A stretch of DNA of 64,000 bases from Luzula sylvatica (Eukaryota > Streptophyta > Magnoliopsida > Poales > Juncaceae), in the NCBI GenBank assembly GCA_946800325.1, contig OX326958.1:25460914-25524913 (forward strand), given 5' to 3'. Within the stretch, counting starts at the first letter, position 1, and each line of letters begins with the position of its first letter. A model generated the notes under the pieces. That model was not told where the DNA came from, ran no database searches, and saw nothing but the letters and a program-made list of their open reading frames with translations. This document shows positions 52,000-64,000 of this stretch, piece after piece. The position numbers and the translations under genes were made by a program.

Positions 52000-53400
52000 G
52001 AACAAAGAAAGGCGCGGAGAAAAGGGGCTTCTTTTTATCTTGATTCGAGTGAAAAACACTACCAACAAATCCAATATAAAAAAACGAGTTAGGGGTTTTC
52101 AAACTCCTACATTGTGTAGATAAAATTAGGTAGCAAAATTTTGCTTGTTTGTATTTGAACTTGTTACGAGATTGTAAGCGGAGAAGATGAGAAGAAAAAT
52201 AGTAGTTAGTATAAACTAAAATTAATTATGTATGCACTTCATGCATAATTTTATTTTTACATAATTTCTTCACAAGTTAAGGCTAAACAAACATTCAATG
52301 TGATAATATAAAGCTACAAAAGAAGTGTCTACAAAAAAAAAATCAAAAATTTTAAAAATATAGAAATGTGATAATATAAAAAAAAATGTCTACAAGTTAA
52401 GGCTAAACAAATATTCTTGTTTTAATTTTACACCACAAGTAGATTGCTCGAAAAAGATAAAAATAATGATTTGGGCTAATCCCCAAAGATTAAAAATTTA
52501 AATATATTGCATACAATACTTACTAATTTTGTCCTAATAAATACGATTATTAAAAACTATTTAATGCAAAATACTTGATTTTCTTTTATTTATTTCAAAA
52601 AAAAATTAAGCATAAAATCAATTATTTAAATCTTTTATTTTTTTAAAACACTTATTAATTTTGTCCTAATACTTGATTTAATAAATACAATTATCATCTT
52701 TGGAAAATATAGTAATTTACCTCTCTCACAAGTCACAAGTCCAATACCTCATTATGAGGCCAGGGTCGGTCCGTCGATTTTGGAGGCCTTTGACAAATTA
52801 TAACGTGATTAACTAAAAAATAATCTTGTATTAACAAAACATGAATCCTTTTAAGCGGTATGTCCCGACACATGAATTTATCCATAGCTCCCGTCGATTT
52901 TGGAGGCCTTTTCAGCAACTAATAAATTTATCCATAGCTCCTTTTTGAGATTGTATAAAATTCTCGATTCTTTTTTTCTTTGTTCGTTTTTCATGTCCCG
53001 ACACATGAATCCTTTTAAGCGGCATAATTACTACAATTACAATTTGCACAAATAAAACAATTAGAATACTAAATTAGAAACATTAACAAATAATAAAAAT
53101 ACTAAACAATTACAATTAGAATCACTAACCAATAATAAAAATACTAAACAATTACAATTATAATCACTAACCTCATAATGAGGCACATCTATTTTATTAG
53201 TCCAATAGCTCCAATAATACTCAATAGGCATAAAATCAATAAAACAATTAATTGAAACATAATCACAGGTAACGCTATGTGGTTACTAGAAATTAACACA
53301 CAATTTAGTAATTTATGGAATGCAAGGTGGATATAATTCAAAATTGAGGCTCGTCATGCCGGAGTTGTACTCTTTTGCAGCAACAAGAAATTGCATTATT
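52000..53400. other. AT-rich intergenic DNA with local scrambled duplications
   Basis: GTCGATTTTGGAGGCC occurs at about 52772 and 52892, ATGTCCCGACACATGAAT at 52860 and 52993, and ATGAATCCTTTTAAGCGG at 52841 and 53005. A 37-bp phrase containing ACTAAACAATTACAATTA is duplicated near 53100 and 53145. No gene was recognised. Confidence 0.55.
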
Positions 53401-53407
53401 ATTGAAA
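53399..53407. repeat. 9-bp TSD of the fold-back element, left copy
   Basis: TTATTGAAA against TTGTTGAAA at 54581-54589 (8 of 9). Confidence 0.7.
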
Positions 53408-54580
53408 GGGAAATTTTCAAATAGCCCCCTAACTTTTCTTGAATTTGCAAAAAACCCCCTAACTTTTGAGAAACTCCAAAAACCCCCCTACATACAAGGT
53501 TTTCTTTTCAATTAACCCCCTCTAGGGGTATTTCATGAAATTGCTATTTTTTTGGACCAAAATACCCCTCTATTTTTCATTTTTAAATTTAATAAACATA
53601 TTTTTGTATTATTTTATTAATTTATTAATTTAAAATCACTATAAATATTTCTTAACATATACTAATTTAAAAAAAGTATATGTCACATACATAATTTTAA
53701 TTTTTAATTTTTTATATATTTTATCATAAAAACTAAAATTAAATAAAAAAATAATATAAAAAATATTCCTAAAAATATCTTGACAAATTAATATTATTGT
53801 AGTATTTAGTTTTAATGTTAAATAGTTATTAATAAAAATAGTTACTGAATAGTTTTTCTTTCCAAATTAACAATGAATGAATGAAAATTAAAACTAGGAT
53901 TAAAATAATATTGTCGCTAATTTTAATTTCAACAACTATTTTAATTTCGACACCTCGTTTTGTAGTAATTATTTTTATTTCAGTTGCTAATAAAAATAGT
54001 TACTGAAAAACTAGCAACTGAAATAAAAATAATTACTACAAAACGAGCTGTGGAAATTAAAATAGTTTTTTAAATTAAAATTAGCGACAATATTATTCTA
54101 ATCCTAGTTTTAATTTTCATTCATTAATTGTTAATTTGGCAAGAAAAACTATTCAGTAACTATTTTTATTAATAACTATTTAACATTAAAACTAAATACT
54201 ACAATAATATTAATTTGTCAAGATATTTTCAGGAATATTTTTTATTTAATTTTAGTTTTTATGATAAAATATATAAAAAATTAAAAATTAAAATTATGTA
54301 TGTGACATATACTTTTTTTTAATTAGTATATGTTAAGAAATATTTATAGTGATTTTAAATTAATAAATTAATAAAATAATACAAAAATATGTTTATTAAA
54401 TTTAAAGATGAAAAATAGAGGGGTATTTTGGTCCAAAAAAATAGCAATTCCATGAAATACCCCTAGAGGGGGTTAATTGAAAACAAAACCTTGTATGTAG
54501 GGGGTTTTTTGGAGTTTCTCAAAAGTTAGGGGGTTTTTTGCAAATTCAAGAAAAGTTAGGGGGTTATTTGAAAATTTCCC
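53408..54580. mobile_element. fold-back (long inverted repeat) transposon, Mutator-like by TSD
   Basis: Arms 53408-53989 and 54012-54580 are near-complete reverse complements around a ~22-bp centre. Termini are GGGAAATTTTCAAATA and its complement, and a 9-bp near-perfect TSD flanks them. Subterminal words CCCCCTAACTTTT repeat within each arm. No coding sequence is present. A transcript would form a very long hairpin. Confidence 0.85.
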
Positions 54581-54589
54581 TTGTTGAAA

Positions 54590-55898
54590 TAGGAAATGGA
54601 TGGAATATAATAGAAATGGTGAACTGAAGCAGTTGCAAAAACGTTTATAGGATGACAATAGCTGGGGGGATTCATATGGAACAAAAATTAATTTGAGAAC
54701 GAAGACTTTCTTGTGGATTAGTAAACATAATTGAACTTTGAAGGAGGATAATGTAATTAATTAAGAGAGATGATGGCTGTTACCAAACCTTTTGCGCCAT
54801 GTGTCTTCGAGGACATCAAACACGTGACATGCCCACTCATCCAATCTTAGTCTTAATTAATAACTGTCCCAATTTAATTTGAAAATTGAATGAGTAATTT
54901 ATACGTGCGGGCATGTTTGGGAATTTTCGAGCACAAACACATGCTTGGGGAATCACAAATGCATCTGAAATTTCTGAGCTAAGCCATGAACCTGCCCAAC
55001 AATAGCATGAACAGTAATACATAATGAAAAAAACACTACGTGCAATCAGAACATAGCATAACTAGATTATATTTATATCGCTTTTGTTTTTCTTCTTGCT
55101 GGATGTTGGTGTGGAATGATTAAAGTGGATGTGTTACATGCGTATGACGGCAGGACTATGATTCATAATTCCCAAACAAATTCATTTTTTATCTATGCAA
55201 GGGAAGCAATATGATTTATAACTCCCAAACAATATACTTACCTAGTTGTCTGTATATACTAAATCTTTAAAATATCATCTTATATGATATTATTAAAATT
55301 AATGCTTTAATATATTAATTAATAATAATATATTTAATTAATGGGCAGGATAATTATTAGAAGTGTCTAGATTAATTAAAGGGGATGTATCTTGTAATAA
55401 ATAGGTGTCTATTCAAATAGAAATGTCTAGAGTTTGGATAGATTATGATATATGTTTGAAAGGGTGTGTTTAGGGGATGCTTATTGATCTCTATTTAAAG
55501 AGCATGTATTGTACGAATTAGAATTAAGAGAAAAATTTGATAAGAAAGTTAAAAAGGGGCAATTGCCCCTGACTCTCTCTCCGTTTTTGATTGAATGTAT
55601 CCATTAATTTTGATATTGATCCCCAAATCAAAAATCCCCAATATAGTATCTATCCAAAATAAATACTAAAATCCCCAAAATTTTAACAGATATATCATCC
55701 TGCAAAAAATCGACTAATACGAAATGCATGCAATATACACAAACAATGGTCCATTTTTGAAGAAAAGGAGTATAATTTAGTTATATAATTATTGTTTTAA
55801 ACAACTATGGCGAAACAACAACAAAAATAGTAATAATAATAATTATTATTATTAGTGCTCTTTTGACTTGTTCCCCCTTGCGAATGAATCATTCTGGT
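54590..55898. other. intergenic DNA; contains one copy of a dispersed repeat
   Basis: 54950-55095 matches 57590-57725 in the same orientation (shared words CTAAGCCATGAACC and CTTTTGTTTTTC). An ATT trinucleotide run lies near 55829-55853. No gene was recognised. Confidence 0.5.
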
Positions 55899-55906
55899 TC
55901 CGTTCC

Positions 55907-56568
55907 TAGGGATGTCAATGGGTCGGGTTCGGGTCGGGTATAGGCTCACCCATACCCTTACCCATCTTAATCGGGTAATACCCATACCCGACCCGTCAAC
56001 TAAACGGGTAATTTTACCCGCCCCGTTTATTATCCGTGGGTTTTCGGATTACCCACGGGGATTTTTACCCATACCTAAATATATACAAAACATTAAAATA
56101 TACTAACGAAAAATATATTTTTTCAAATTAAAATATTACCACATAACATAATAATATCACAAAATACACAACAAATATTTTTAAGTAGAAATTATTTTAT
56201 GAAACTAAAATTGGTAGAAACGTGAAATAGCCGTAAAAAAATAAATAAATAAACATGAATCTAGGAATTTATTTATTATAGTTTTATTTACTAAACAAAT
56301 AAAATAAAATAAAAAAAATTGTATAATAAAGAAAAGTAGAAAAAATAGATTAAAATATTAATATAACTATGATTATTAAGGACCGGGTTCGGATCGGGTA
56401 TACCCACGGGTCGGGTACGACCTCACCCATACCCTACCCGTACCCGTGCCGGGTATTTTTTAATCGGGTAATACCCGACCCGCGGGTAGGCTTAATCGGG
56501 TATTACCCGACCCGCCCGGGTCGGATACCCGTCGGGCACGGGTATTACCCAAACCATTGACATCCCTA
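55907..56568. mobile_element. hAT-type MITE with CGGGTA subterminal arrays
   Basis: 15-bp terminal inverted repeats TAGGGATGTCAATGG, 8-bp TSD TCCGTTCC (55899-55906 and 56569-56576), 662 bp, no ORF. Both ends carry many CGGGTA/TACCCG words. TSD length and subterminal repeats fit the hAT superfamily. Confidence 0.9.
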
Positions 56569-57220
56569 TCCGTTCCTGGACAAAGGATTACAGTGTAAAG
56601 AGCTTTTTATGATATTTGCTTCTTTTCTAGCATCAAATATTTGGAAAATTAATATTCATGAAATTATAATTTGTTGTAAGACTAGTGATGTACACCTCCT
56701 AGTATTTTTTCACACATATTTGATGACGTAGATATGATTTAATACATTCAAACTTAACATACAAAAATATAATTTAACATCTTAATTTATGATTTAATTA
56801 TCTCAATTTATGATTGAACATACAATTAAGATGTTAAATCATGAATTAAAATATTATTTTTTTAAGATATTAAATAATATTCGCGTCATTTTAAATTTGA
56901 GGAGAAGCGATAGTATGTCCAATATTTTACTTTGTTGTACTAGGTATGTGAAAATGTCGCACTGCAGTCTGCAAATTAAAGAAAGTTATTTTGGGCCGAT
57001 GCTTATTGAGTTAGATGTTTTCAGGCGCTACGAAATATTTGTTACGCCAAGTTAAGACATTAAGATTCATTTCAATTACATCTGTAAGAGACATGTTATA
57101 TTACAGCCAACAGGTATCAAGTTAATCACGTTCAATTATATTCGTACTTTTGTTGTTTTGGGTTATGAAATTTTCATTGGGCCGATGGAATATGTATTAG
57201 GACTTTTTTTATTGGGAAAT

Positions 57221-57515
57221 TATACCCTTCCCCCCAAACCCATCACAACACCCACGATGGGTATGGGATTTTTTTTGGGTTGGATTGGGTGTTAATTTCC
57301 AATTCCAATTTGCACCCCACTCTCTCTCCAAATTAATTAATGCAATTAATGCTTCGAATTAACAGTTAATTTGTGAGTCAATTAACACATCATATTAGTA
57401 CCTAATAATTCATTAATTCAATTAACAGCTAATTCAAAGCATTGTTAATCGAGTGGGTAATTTTTGGGAGATAGATAGGATATCAAGGATATGGTGATGG
57501 GTTTGGGAGGCATAA
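57221..57515. mobile_element. candidate small MITE
   Basis: The ends show imperfect inverted repeats around CCCAAACCCATCAC (57235-57248) and GTGATGGGTTTGGG (57495-57508). The interior is AT-rich and non-coding. No clear TSD. Confidence 0.4.
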
Positions 57516-57589
57516 TAAATGGCCTCTTTTTTATTTGTTTTTGTTTTTCTGTATTTTGTCATTAGAGGCCTGGTATTTTCTTCACACAA

Positions 57590-57725
57590 AAAGACAAATG
57601 CACCTCAAATTTCTCGACTAAGCCATGAACCCAGCGAACAATAAACAATGAAAAGAACACACGTGTGCAATAAGAACACAACATAATTGGATTTTTTTTA
57701 TATCATTTTTGTTTTTCCTCTAGAA
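57590..57725. repeat. second copy of the dispersed repeat at 54950-55095
   Basis: Roughly 75-80% similar by eye. A weaker relative lies at 49005-49130. Confidence 0.5.
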
Positions 57726-58344
57726 CTGTTTTCTCAAAAACCAACTTTACTTTCTTATCCCTAAATCAGTTGTAATTTACTCTTGTGATCCATATCAAAC
57801 TAAAAGTGTTATGGGTGATTCTGCAATTCATGCATTTTTCTCAAATCATATCAAACTAAAAGTCATAATTTGAGAACACTTCTAGTGTTACAAAGAGTAT
57901 TCATGAATTTCCCCAATTTGAAAAAATATATAAAACATATCGAGAGACGTCATTAATTTGTTCCTTTCTTGGTTAAGTGGCTCCAGGGACAAAAAGCAAC
58001 ATCATTTCATGACAAAACGATCCACGCAAATTCAATTTAACAGTAACACCCGACAGCAAATCCAAGGCAAAATAACAACAAAAACATAATATCCAACAAT
58101 TTTCAGGGTCCAAAACACTTTGGACAAGAATCTGTCCAAAACTCTTCATTATTATCATATTTCAATATTATTTTTATTGATTTTTTTTTTTATCATATTT
58201 AAGGTTGACGAGACAATATTACATGAATATTTATTTTCAAAATTTTTTTGTAGAATTTAATATGATTTTTGTTAATATAATTTTTTTGTAATTTTAGAAT
58301 AGTATAAGGTTTTAAATGTAAATTTGTGTTTTAAGGATTATTAG

Positions 58345-58843
58345 CTATGTTGCGCGGATACTTCAAAAATCAAGCAGTATCGTATCGGATGCCGTATCGG
58401 ATACCGATACTTGTCGGATATTCGTCGGATACGTATCGGATACTCCACGTGGCGTATCCGAATATTTTATTTCAAAATAATAACGGATACTTCTCGGATA
58501 CTTCCGGATACTTGTCGGATACTTCTAACGTATACACAAATGTACTTCAAAAATTAAAATAAAAATTTGAAATCGAAATAAATGAGTAATACATATAAAT
58601 AAATAACCAAACAAAATAAACATTTACTTAATAAGAAATTATTTCTGTTAAAATAAACTTTTAAGATATTTTATGTCAAATGTATACTATATAAAATATT
58701 AAATAAATAAATTATAATTAATAAAATAATAAAATATTATATATAATGGCCGTATCGTATCCTATGTATTTTTGAAAACTGCCGTATCGCCGTATCCGTA
58801 TCGTGTCGGATACGTTACTCGTATCCGTATCCGTGCAACATAG
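58345..58843. mobile_element. hAT-type MITE with CGGATAC arrays
   Basis: Terminal inverted repeat CTATGTTGC(G/A)CGGATAC, perfect 8-bp TSD ATTATTAG (58337-58344 and 58844-58851), 499 bp, no ORF. Dense CGGATAC/GTATCCG words occupy both ends. Confidence 0.9.
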
Positions 58844-58851
58844 ATTATTAG

Positions 58852-59777
58852 CCATCATATTTAAAATCATGTGAATGTGGAAGGACATTGGATGAACCCT
58901 CGTCCAAAGCTCTTCGGGCATGACCCGAATCCCAATTTTCATACAAAAAACAACCTAAATTTTTTTACTCTATGGCCTTCCAAATGGGGTCTTATCTTCT
59001 TCTTTTTTATTATTGAAAAATCACAATAAATAAATCATATTAACACTACTACGCCAGAAGTAAATAAAATTTTCGAAACTATATGTTAATCTTGTTTAGT
59101 TCAATTGCTTCACTGAAATATTCTCACAAACACCTCACTCGCACCACATAAAAATTCAACCCAAATCCAATAAACTAATTTAAGTAACCGAAAAGAAAAC
59201 AGATGATTCAAAATTTAAAATTCCATATTTGAAAGATGTAATGTAAGCTCTCGCTCTTTACAGAGGAGATCCAGAATCGCTACTACAAAAGGGAAATTTA
59301 AGTAGTTTAGATTGCCTCATTGCCTGAATATGTGTACCATGTACAGGGACACAGAGCATTTTGTTTTGAAAATTAATCATTTTTTGTTAAAGAAGCGTAT
59401 ATTAGAAATTTAGAATGACGTACTATTTTTTGAATTATCACCTGAATGTATTTTGATTCTACTATTTAAATGATGTACTAAATATTTTATATAGATTCAT
59501 TTTTTAACTTTTGATATGACAATTGTTTTAAAAAGATGCTTGAATAAAAAAAAAATTGATGGAGGTTGCATGAATAATTGTAATTGATATCTCTACATGC
59601 ATGGAACAAATGTATTGCTCTAAAAAGTACACCTTAGAAATATTCATATTCATATATATGATTAAAGAAGGAAAATAAATCATAAAATAAGGATTGAAAT
59701 CTCAAAAGCATTGTGAATAATATGATCAATATATAAAAAAAAATTCAAAAATAAATATCAATAAAATGAAAATGTGA
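58852..59777. other. AT-rich DNA downstream of the U-box kinase gene
   Basis: No gene recognised. 58875-58930 shares the phrase CGTCCAAAGCTCTTCGGGCA with the related blocks at about 48870 and 58100. Confidence 0.35.
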
Positions 59778-62700
59778 TTAGGGTTGCGGGTGAAGCTGCA
59801 ACCACTCTTGAATTGCAGAGCGAAGCACGAGATTCGGAATAAGATCATGATGAGGAAGTTGTAAGTTTGTCATGGGAGATGTATTATGCCCACTGTTCAG
59901 CCAAAGTTGTATTGCTTCAGATTCGTAAGTAAATCCATCTGCTGCTATGTGAGGATTGTTCATAACATCCTAAATCCATACAACACCAAAGAGAACCATT
60001 ATAATTAAATATGAATAATTCATATGTAACAACAAAGTATGATCATCTAAAAAGTTTATTTACCTGCAAAATTGGACAAATAAAGTGATGTGGTATGTGA
60101 TTTTCTTCGAGGACTATTGATGTATCTTTCATCAAAGGCTCAATTTTCGCCCAAATACCGGTAACAAGATCCGGTCGCGAACTCCTTGACATGTTAGCAC
60201 ACTTTAAACCAATCTCCGCCAACATGATAGCTTGATCAAAGGGCCAATTACCAGCAGATCCATCTACCATGGATCGAAAACTACCATTCTTAATAGATTC
60301 GTCCACTCTTCTTGCAATGTTTCGAGGAGATTGTCCTGTTAGCAAACGGAGAATGACAATACCCAGAGAATATATATCTGATTTTGGAGTCAGTTCTCCA
60401 GAAGACATATATTCCGGGTCGGTATATGCAAACTTCCCAGCAGGATTGTTGGTAAATTGCACAGGAGTAACATAATGGTTGTCCGGTTGTTTTATAAGGC
60501 GGGAAATGCCAAAATCCCCAAGTTTACTCACGAAATTGGAATCAAGAAGAATGTTTTGTGGGTCAAGGTCGCCATGAACTACAAGGTAGGGTTTGCTGGA
60601 ATGCAAGAAGATTAAAGCTAGACATATTTCACCAATTATACGGGTTCGAACTTGCCATGTTAAGGATGGGGTGTTATTGTTACAGGAAAGACGGTCTTCG
60701 AGGCTACCATTTGGCAAGATCTCGTAGACAAGGATTGATGCCTCCGAGCATGATCCTACAAGGGTGACAAGGTGTGGATGCCTTATTCGAGTAAGAATAG
60801 CCACCTGTTAAGAATTTCATAAAAACTAGATGATTAATCAAGTTCTATTTTCCTTAATCTAATACAGATAAATCATTTATCATTTGCCTGTCAAGGAAAA
60901 CCAGCGCCAGCCATCAAAATTTGATATGAACAAAGTTGTTGTCATTACTATTTACCTCTTGTTGGAATTGGGCTACACCTTGAATACTATCGTGATTCAG
61001 TTTCTTTACAGCCACGGCCATTCCACGAAGAATGCCCTTATAAACACACCCGAATCCACCTTCTCCTAGTTTTAGTGAATCACTAAAATTTTGCGTTGCT
61101 TGCTCTAGCTCCTGCAAGGTGAAATCAGAGCTCAAATTGGAACGGAACCTATTGCCCATATCTTCTCTTTCCTTGCGCAGTTCTTCGGATTCCTTTATAG
61201 CATGGCCCAGTTCTTCTTCTAATTTGTCTCGATCCTCTTGCAACTTACTGTAATGTAATTGTAGTGAATCCAGATGTTCATTTACGGTTTTTAAGGCAAG
61301 TTCGATATCAGCAATACGCTTTTCAGATGTCTCCTCATGTTCATTTGCCTCTTGAATTTTGCAAAGGTTATCCGCTAATTTTATTTCCGACTGTTGATTC
61401 TCTAATTTTAATTGTTCATTTTCTTCGATAAGTAGGCGATTTTTCTCTTTCAGATGTTCCACCTCTTGTTGGCATTCATCTTTTTCTCTTTGTAAAAGTT
61501 CTTTCATTTCCTTCTTATGTTCCTCATCTCTTATTTTCAGCTCTCTTCCTACTTTACTCTGCAAAAATTGAAATTAACATTTTTGTTGTCAACATATGAT
61601 CTACAAGATAAAACTTGTGTGATGTGTATATTTCGACTTTTGAAAACTTCAACACACGGCAGTATCTCTCATCATTAATTATGAATATATAATCAATCTT
61701 ATAACAATATTGTTACCATGGTAAGCATCGCTTTGTCATATGTCCCTAGCATTTCCCTCTCGACTTTCTCACGCCTTTTGGACTCTTCACTTGCAGTTTT
61801 TCTGAATTTCTCTAATTCTGAAGTAGCCTCTTCTAATTCCGCACTAAATGCAGGATCAATCTTGCATCCCTGTGGAAGTAACAATGCTTAATTTTGAATG
61901 GAGGTTAACTTGATATAATTACTATATATTAGGGTTCAATATTACCCTGGGATTAAATTAAACTATGAAAATACTCGTGTTACGTGAGGAACATGATAAT
62001 TATATTTTTCATTAATTATTAATTATGAATGATAATTTTTGAATGAAAAGTATAATATTATAATAAAATAAAGTTATTTTATGTTAATATTAATTTCATC
62101 ATGTTATATAACTAATCAAGAATATATTTACAATTAAATTATGTTATGGTAGAAAATAGTTCATTTTTAATCAAATTGTAAACCTTATATGTAAGCAAAT
62201 AATAATATTTGAGACATAGCACAACTTTACGAAAACAACTACAAAGTATAAGATACTGATATTTCTAATTGATAAACAAAACAATAAAAATTATACACAA
62301 CATTACATAAAGCAATGACAATAACATTAAAATTTAATCGAGAAAAAATGTTATTAAAAATTATTTGGCATCATATGTTATTTTTGAATTTACAACTTAG
62401 AATTAACAATAATATTTGATACATGTTTTTAAAGTTGTGAAAAACAAAGACACGAATATAACATAATTAGTAATATAAGACTCTAACTGCTATAATTATC
62501 ATAAAATTTCTAATTAATTAAAAAAATATATATATATGTTAATTGGATGAGAGAAATGAATTTTATGTAATTATTAAATACTAACAAAAAGATTTATTAA
62601 ATAAAAAAATTGTATAACTTGTGTGTCAAAAGAAAAAGTTTAAATAACTTTTCATATTTTTGGTCATGTCAAAATAAGATAACCGTACGGTTTGGATTCA

Positions 62701-64000
62701 AATATCAAGAATGAAATGAGTTTAGTGAGAAGACTTTAAAATTATTGTTAAATAATGACACACAAAAATCAAGTAAAAAATGAATGAATGAGATTAAACA
62801 ACCACGTTTGTTAAGGAGAATCAAAAAAAAAATTCACGCGTGCAAAATATACTGATGAAACTAGCAAAATATACTATTCAAATTAGCAAAATATACTGAT
62901 AAATCCAATATGTTAACATAGTTAAAATCGAGAATAAAATAATACATTTTCAATAGTATATTTTGATAAATATAATAATATATTTTGTTAATTTGAATAG
63001 TATATTTTGGTCTTTGAATTTTTTTTTTAAAATTCTTTTTATGGGTTCTTATTAGCATTTCTAATTAAACAACATAATTGCATCCATCCGACGGTTCAAA
63101 TATTTTGACTGATCAATGAATAGGAAGATACCACATCACAAAATCTAAATAATTATTATGATTGATAATTATGATGATGTGGATTACGAGAAGACTAGGT
63201 GGAAAATAAAAGTAAATAAATAAATTATGCAGAAACTAAATAGACATTTAAATTATTATTACGAGACATGTGATTGGACTATTGTTGTGCATGAATTATG
63301 AATTTGTGGAGGAACACAAGGGGCACAGTAAATATACCCTACATGATGGGTCAAAGTATTAAGCATTAATCAAACAATATAAGTTCAAGTGAAGAGTCTA
63401 GTAATGAACAGATTGTACCCAAAATGTGTCGGGATATTTTCAAATCAGTTATGAAAATCTATTTGACTTGTTAGTTGTAGGTTTAACGAGAAATAAATCA
63501 TATTGTCATGAGTCCAATTTTTTTTTTTTTTTTTAATATATTTCTTAAGGATTGTAACTCGGAGTTGGATGAAAATAGTGCTTACCATTAAAAGCAACTT
63601 TTCTTCCATTTGGTTTTTGCTTAACAACTCCATCTCGTTTTTTAGATGATATATTTCGTTTGCTTGAGTTGATTCGAGTTCCAGCTTTTGCTCAATTTCC
63701 TCTTGGAGCTTCTTAATTTTTTGTTCCTTCTCAATGATAAGATCAGAGTTCCTCTGGTTAAGTTTCTCAATCTCCGAGAGAAGAACATCTTTCTCTTCCT
63801 TTTCTCTCTTCTGGAACTCCTCCATATTTTTCTGGTGTTGCTCATCCTTCAGTACAATAGAAAAATAAAATTGGGAATCATTTCTTTTCAATAAAATATA
63901 GCTCCTACCCTTAAAAGCAATTTTTGTTCTAGTTCATGTTGAGATGCTAAGGCAACGACTTTAAGATCTTGTTGAGCCTGTTCAGAATTAGCAAGACTCC
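59778..64000 (-). CDS. U-box domain kinase (PUB family E3 ligase), C-terminal part
   Basis: Minus-strand exons: 63909-64000+ (partial), 63586-63846, 61717-61869, 60956-61558, 60064-60804 and 59778-59969, all with GT...AG introns and phase 0 joins. A long Glu/Lys-rich coiled coil (63909 to about 61140) leads into a kinase domain starting [15 protein letters not shown], with LGEGGFGCVYKG, VAVKKL, HGDLDPQN and GDFGISR. A U-box follows: FICPILQ|DVMNNPHIAADGFTYE, ending WLQLHPQP. Family members are cytosolic E3 ubiquitin ligases with a kinase-like module. The lysine of the usual DLKPxN is Asp here, so catalysis may be altered. The N-terminal USP-like part lies beyond the window. It is a paralog of the gene at 10147-37922. 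Confidence 0.9.

Noticed and set aside
55260..55620. Possible solo LTR (CTATTTAAAG TATA-like box and CT-rich stretch)
   Set aside because: No TG...CA ends with a TSD and no second copy in the window.

Overview
The window is nuclear DNA of a flowering plant, most likely a eudicot. It holds intron-rich U-box/receptor-like kinase genes, a DUF538 gene, plant-type Ty1/Copia and LINE elements, and MITEs in an AT-rich background. The species cannot be named from the sequence. No prokaryotic features, tRNA or rRNA genes were seen.

Layout: (1) 1-5845 is the 3' part of a Copia element on + with two nonsense codons in gag-pol and a 948-bp 3' LTR. 5846-8488 is a mosaic: a minus-strand LTR/leader fragment abuts a plus-strand 3' end of a related family. 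(2) About 9.1-9.7 kb is a LINE remnant. (3) 10147-37922 (minus) is one gene of eight exons in which every splice phase fits. It encodes a 594-aa USP-like/coiled-coil/kinase protein of the plant PUB family that lacks the C-terminal U-box. Its ~28-kb span comes from retrotransposons in two introns. Intron 4 holds an apparently intact Copia (14897-19589; identical LTRs, TSD TAATA, 1321-codon frame). Intron 2 holds an antisense Copia (22343-35299; TSD AACTG) that is itself split by an 8.2-kb minus-strand Copia (24762-32990; TSD GGAGC). (4) 39167-46147 is a full-length LINE with a 15-bp TSD, followed by a LINE fragment and a decayed MITE. (5) 49225-51964 (minus) is a broken DUF538 gene with a chimeric LINE insertion just inside an intron donor. 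(6) 53408-54580 is a long fold-back element with a 9-bp TSD. Two hAT-type MITEs with 8-bp TSDs lie at 55907-56568 and 58345-58843. (7) 59778-64000 (minus, continues past the window) is a second USP/PUB-family gene that keeps its U-box.

The most unusual signal is a set of paired palindromes in the U3 or leader regions of several Copia elements. Three different palindrome sequences (cores TCATGA, TTCGAA and TTACAA) are all arranged in pairs. The start-to-start spacing is 22 bp in two arrays, 23 bp in a third and 19-22 bp in the fourth. The architecture is shared while the sequence is not, which suggests a selected DNA dyad or RNA hairpin structure.

The host genes do not form an operon. They are a dispersed pair of kinase paralogs on the same strand plus one unrelated gene remnant. 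The retroelements account for most of the sequence between 1 and 52 kb.
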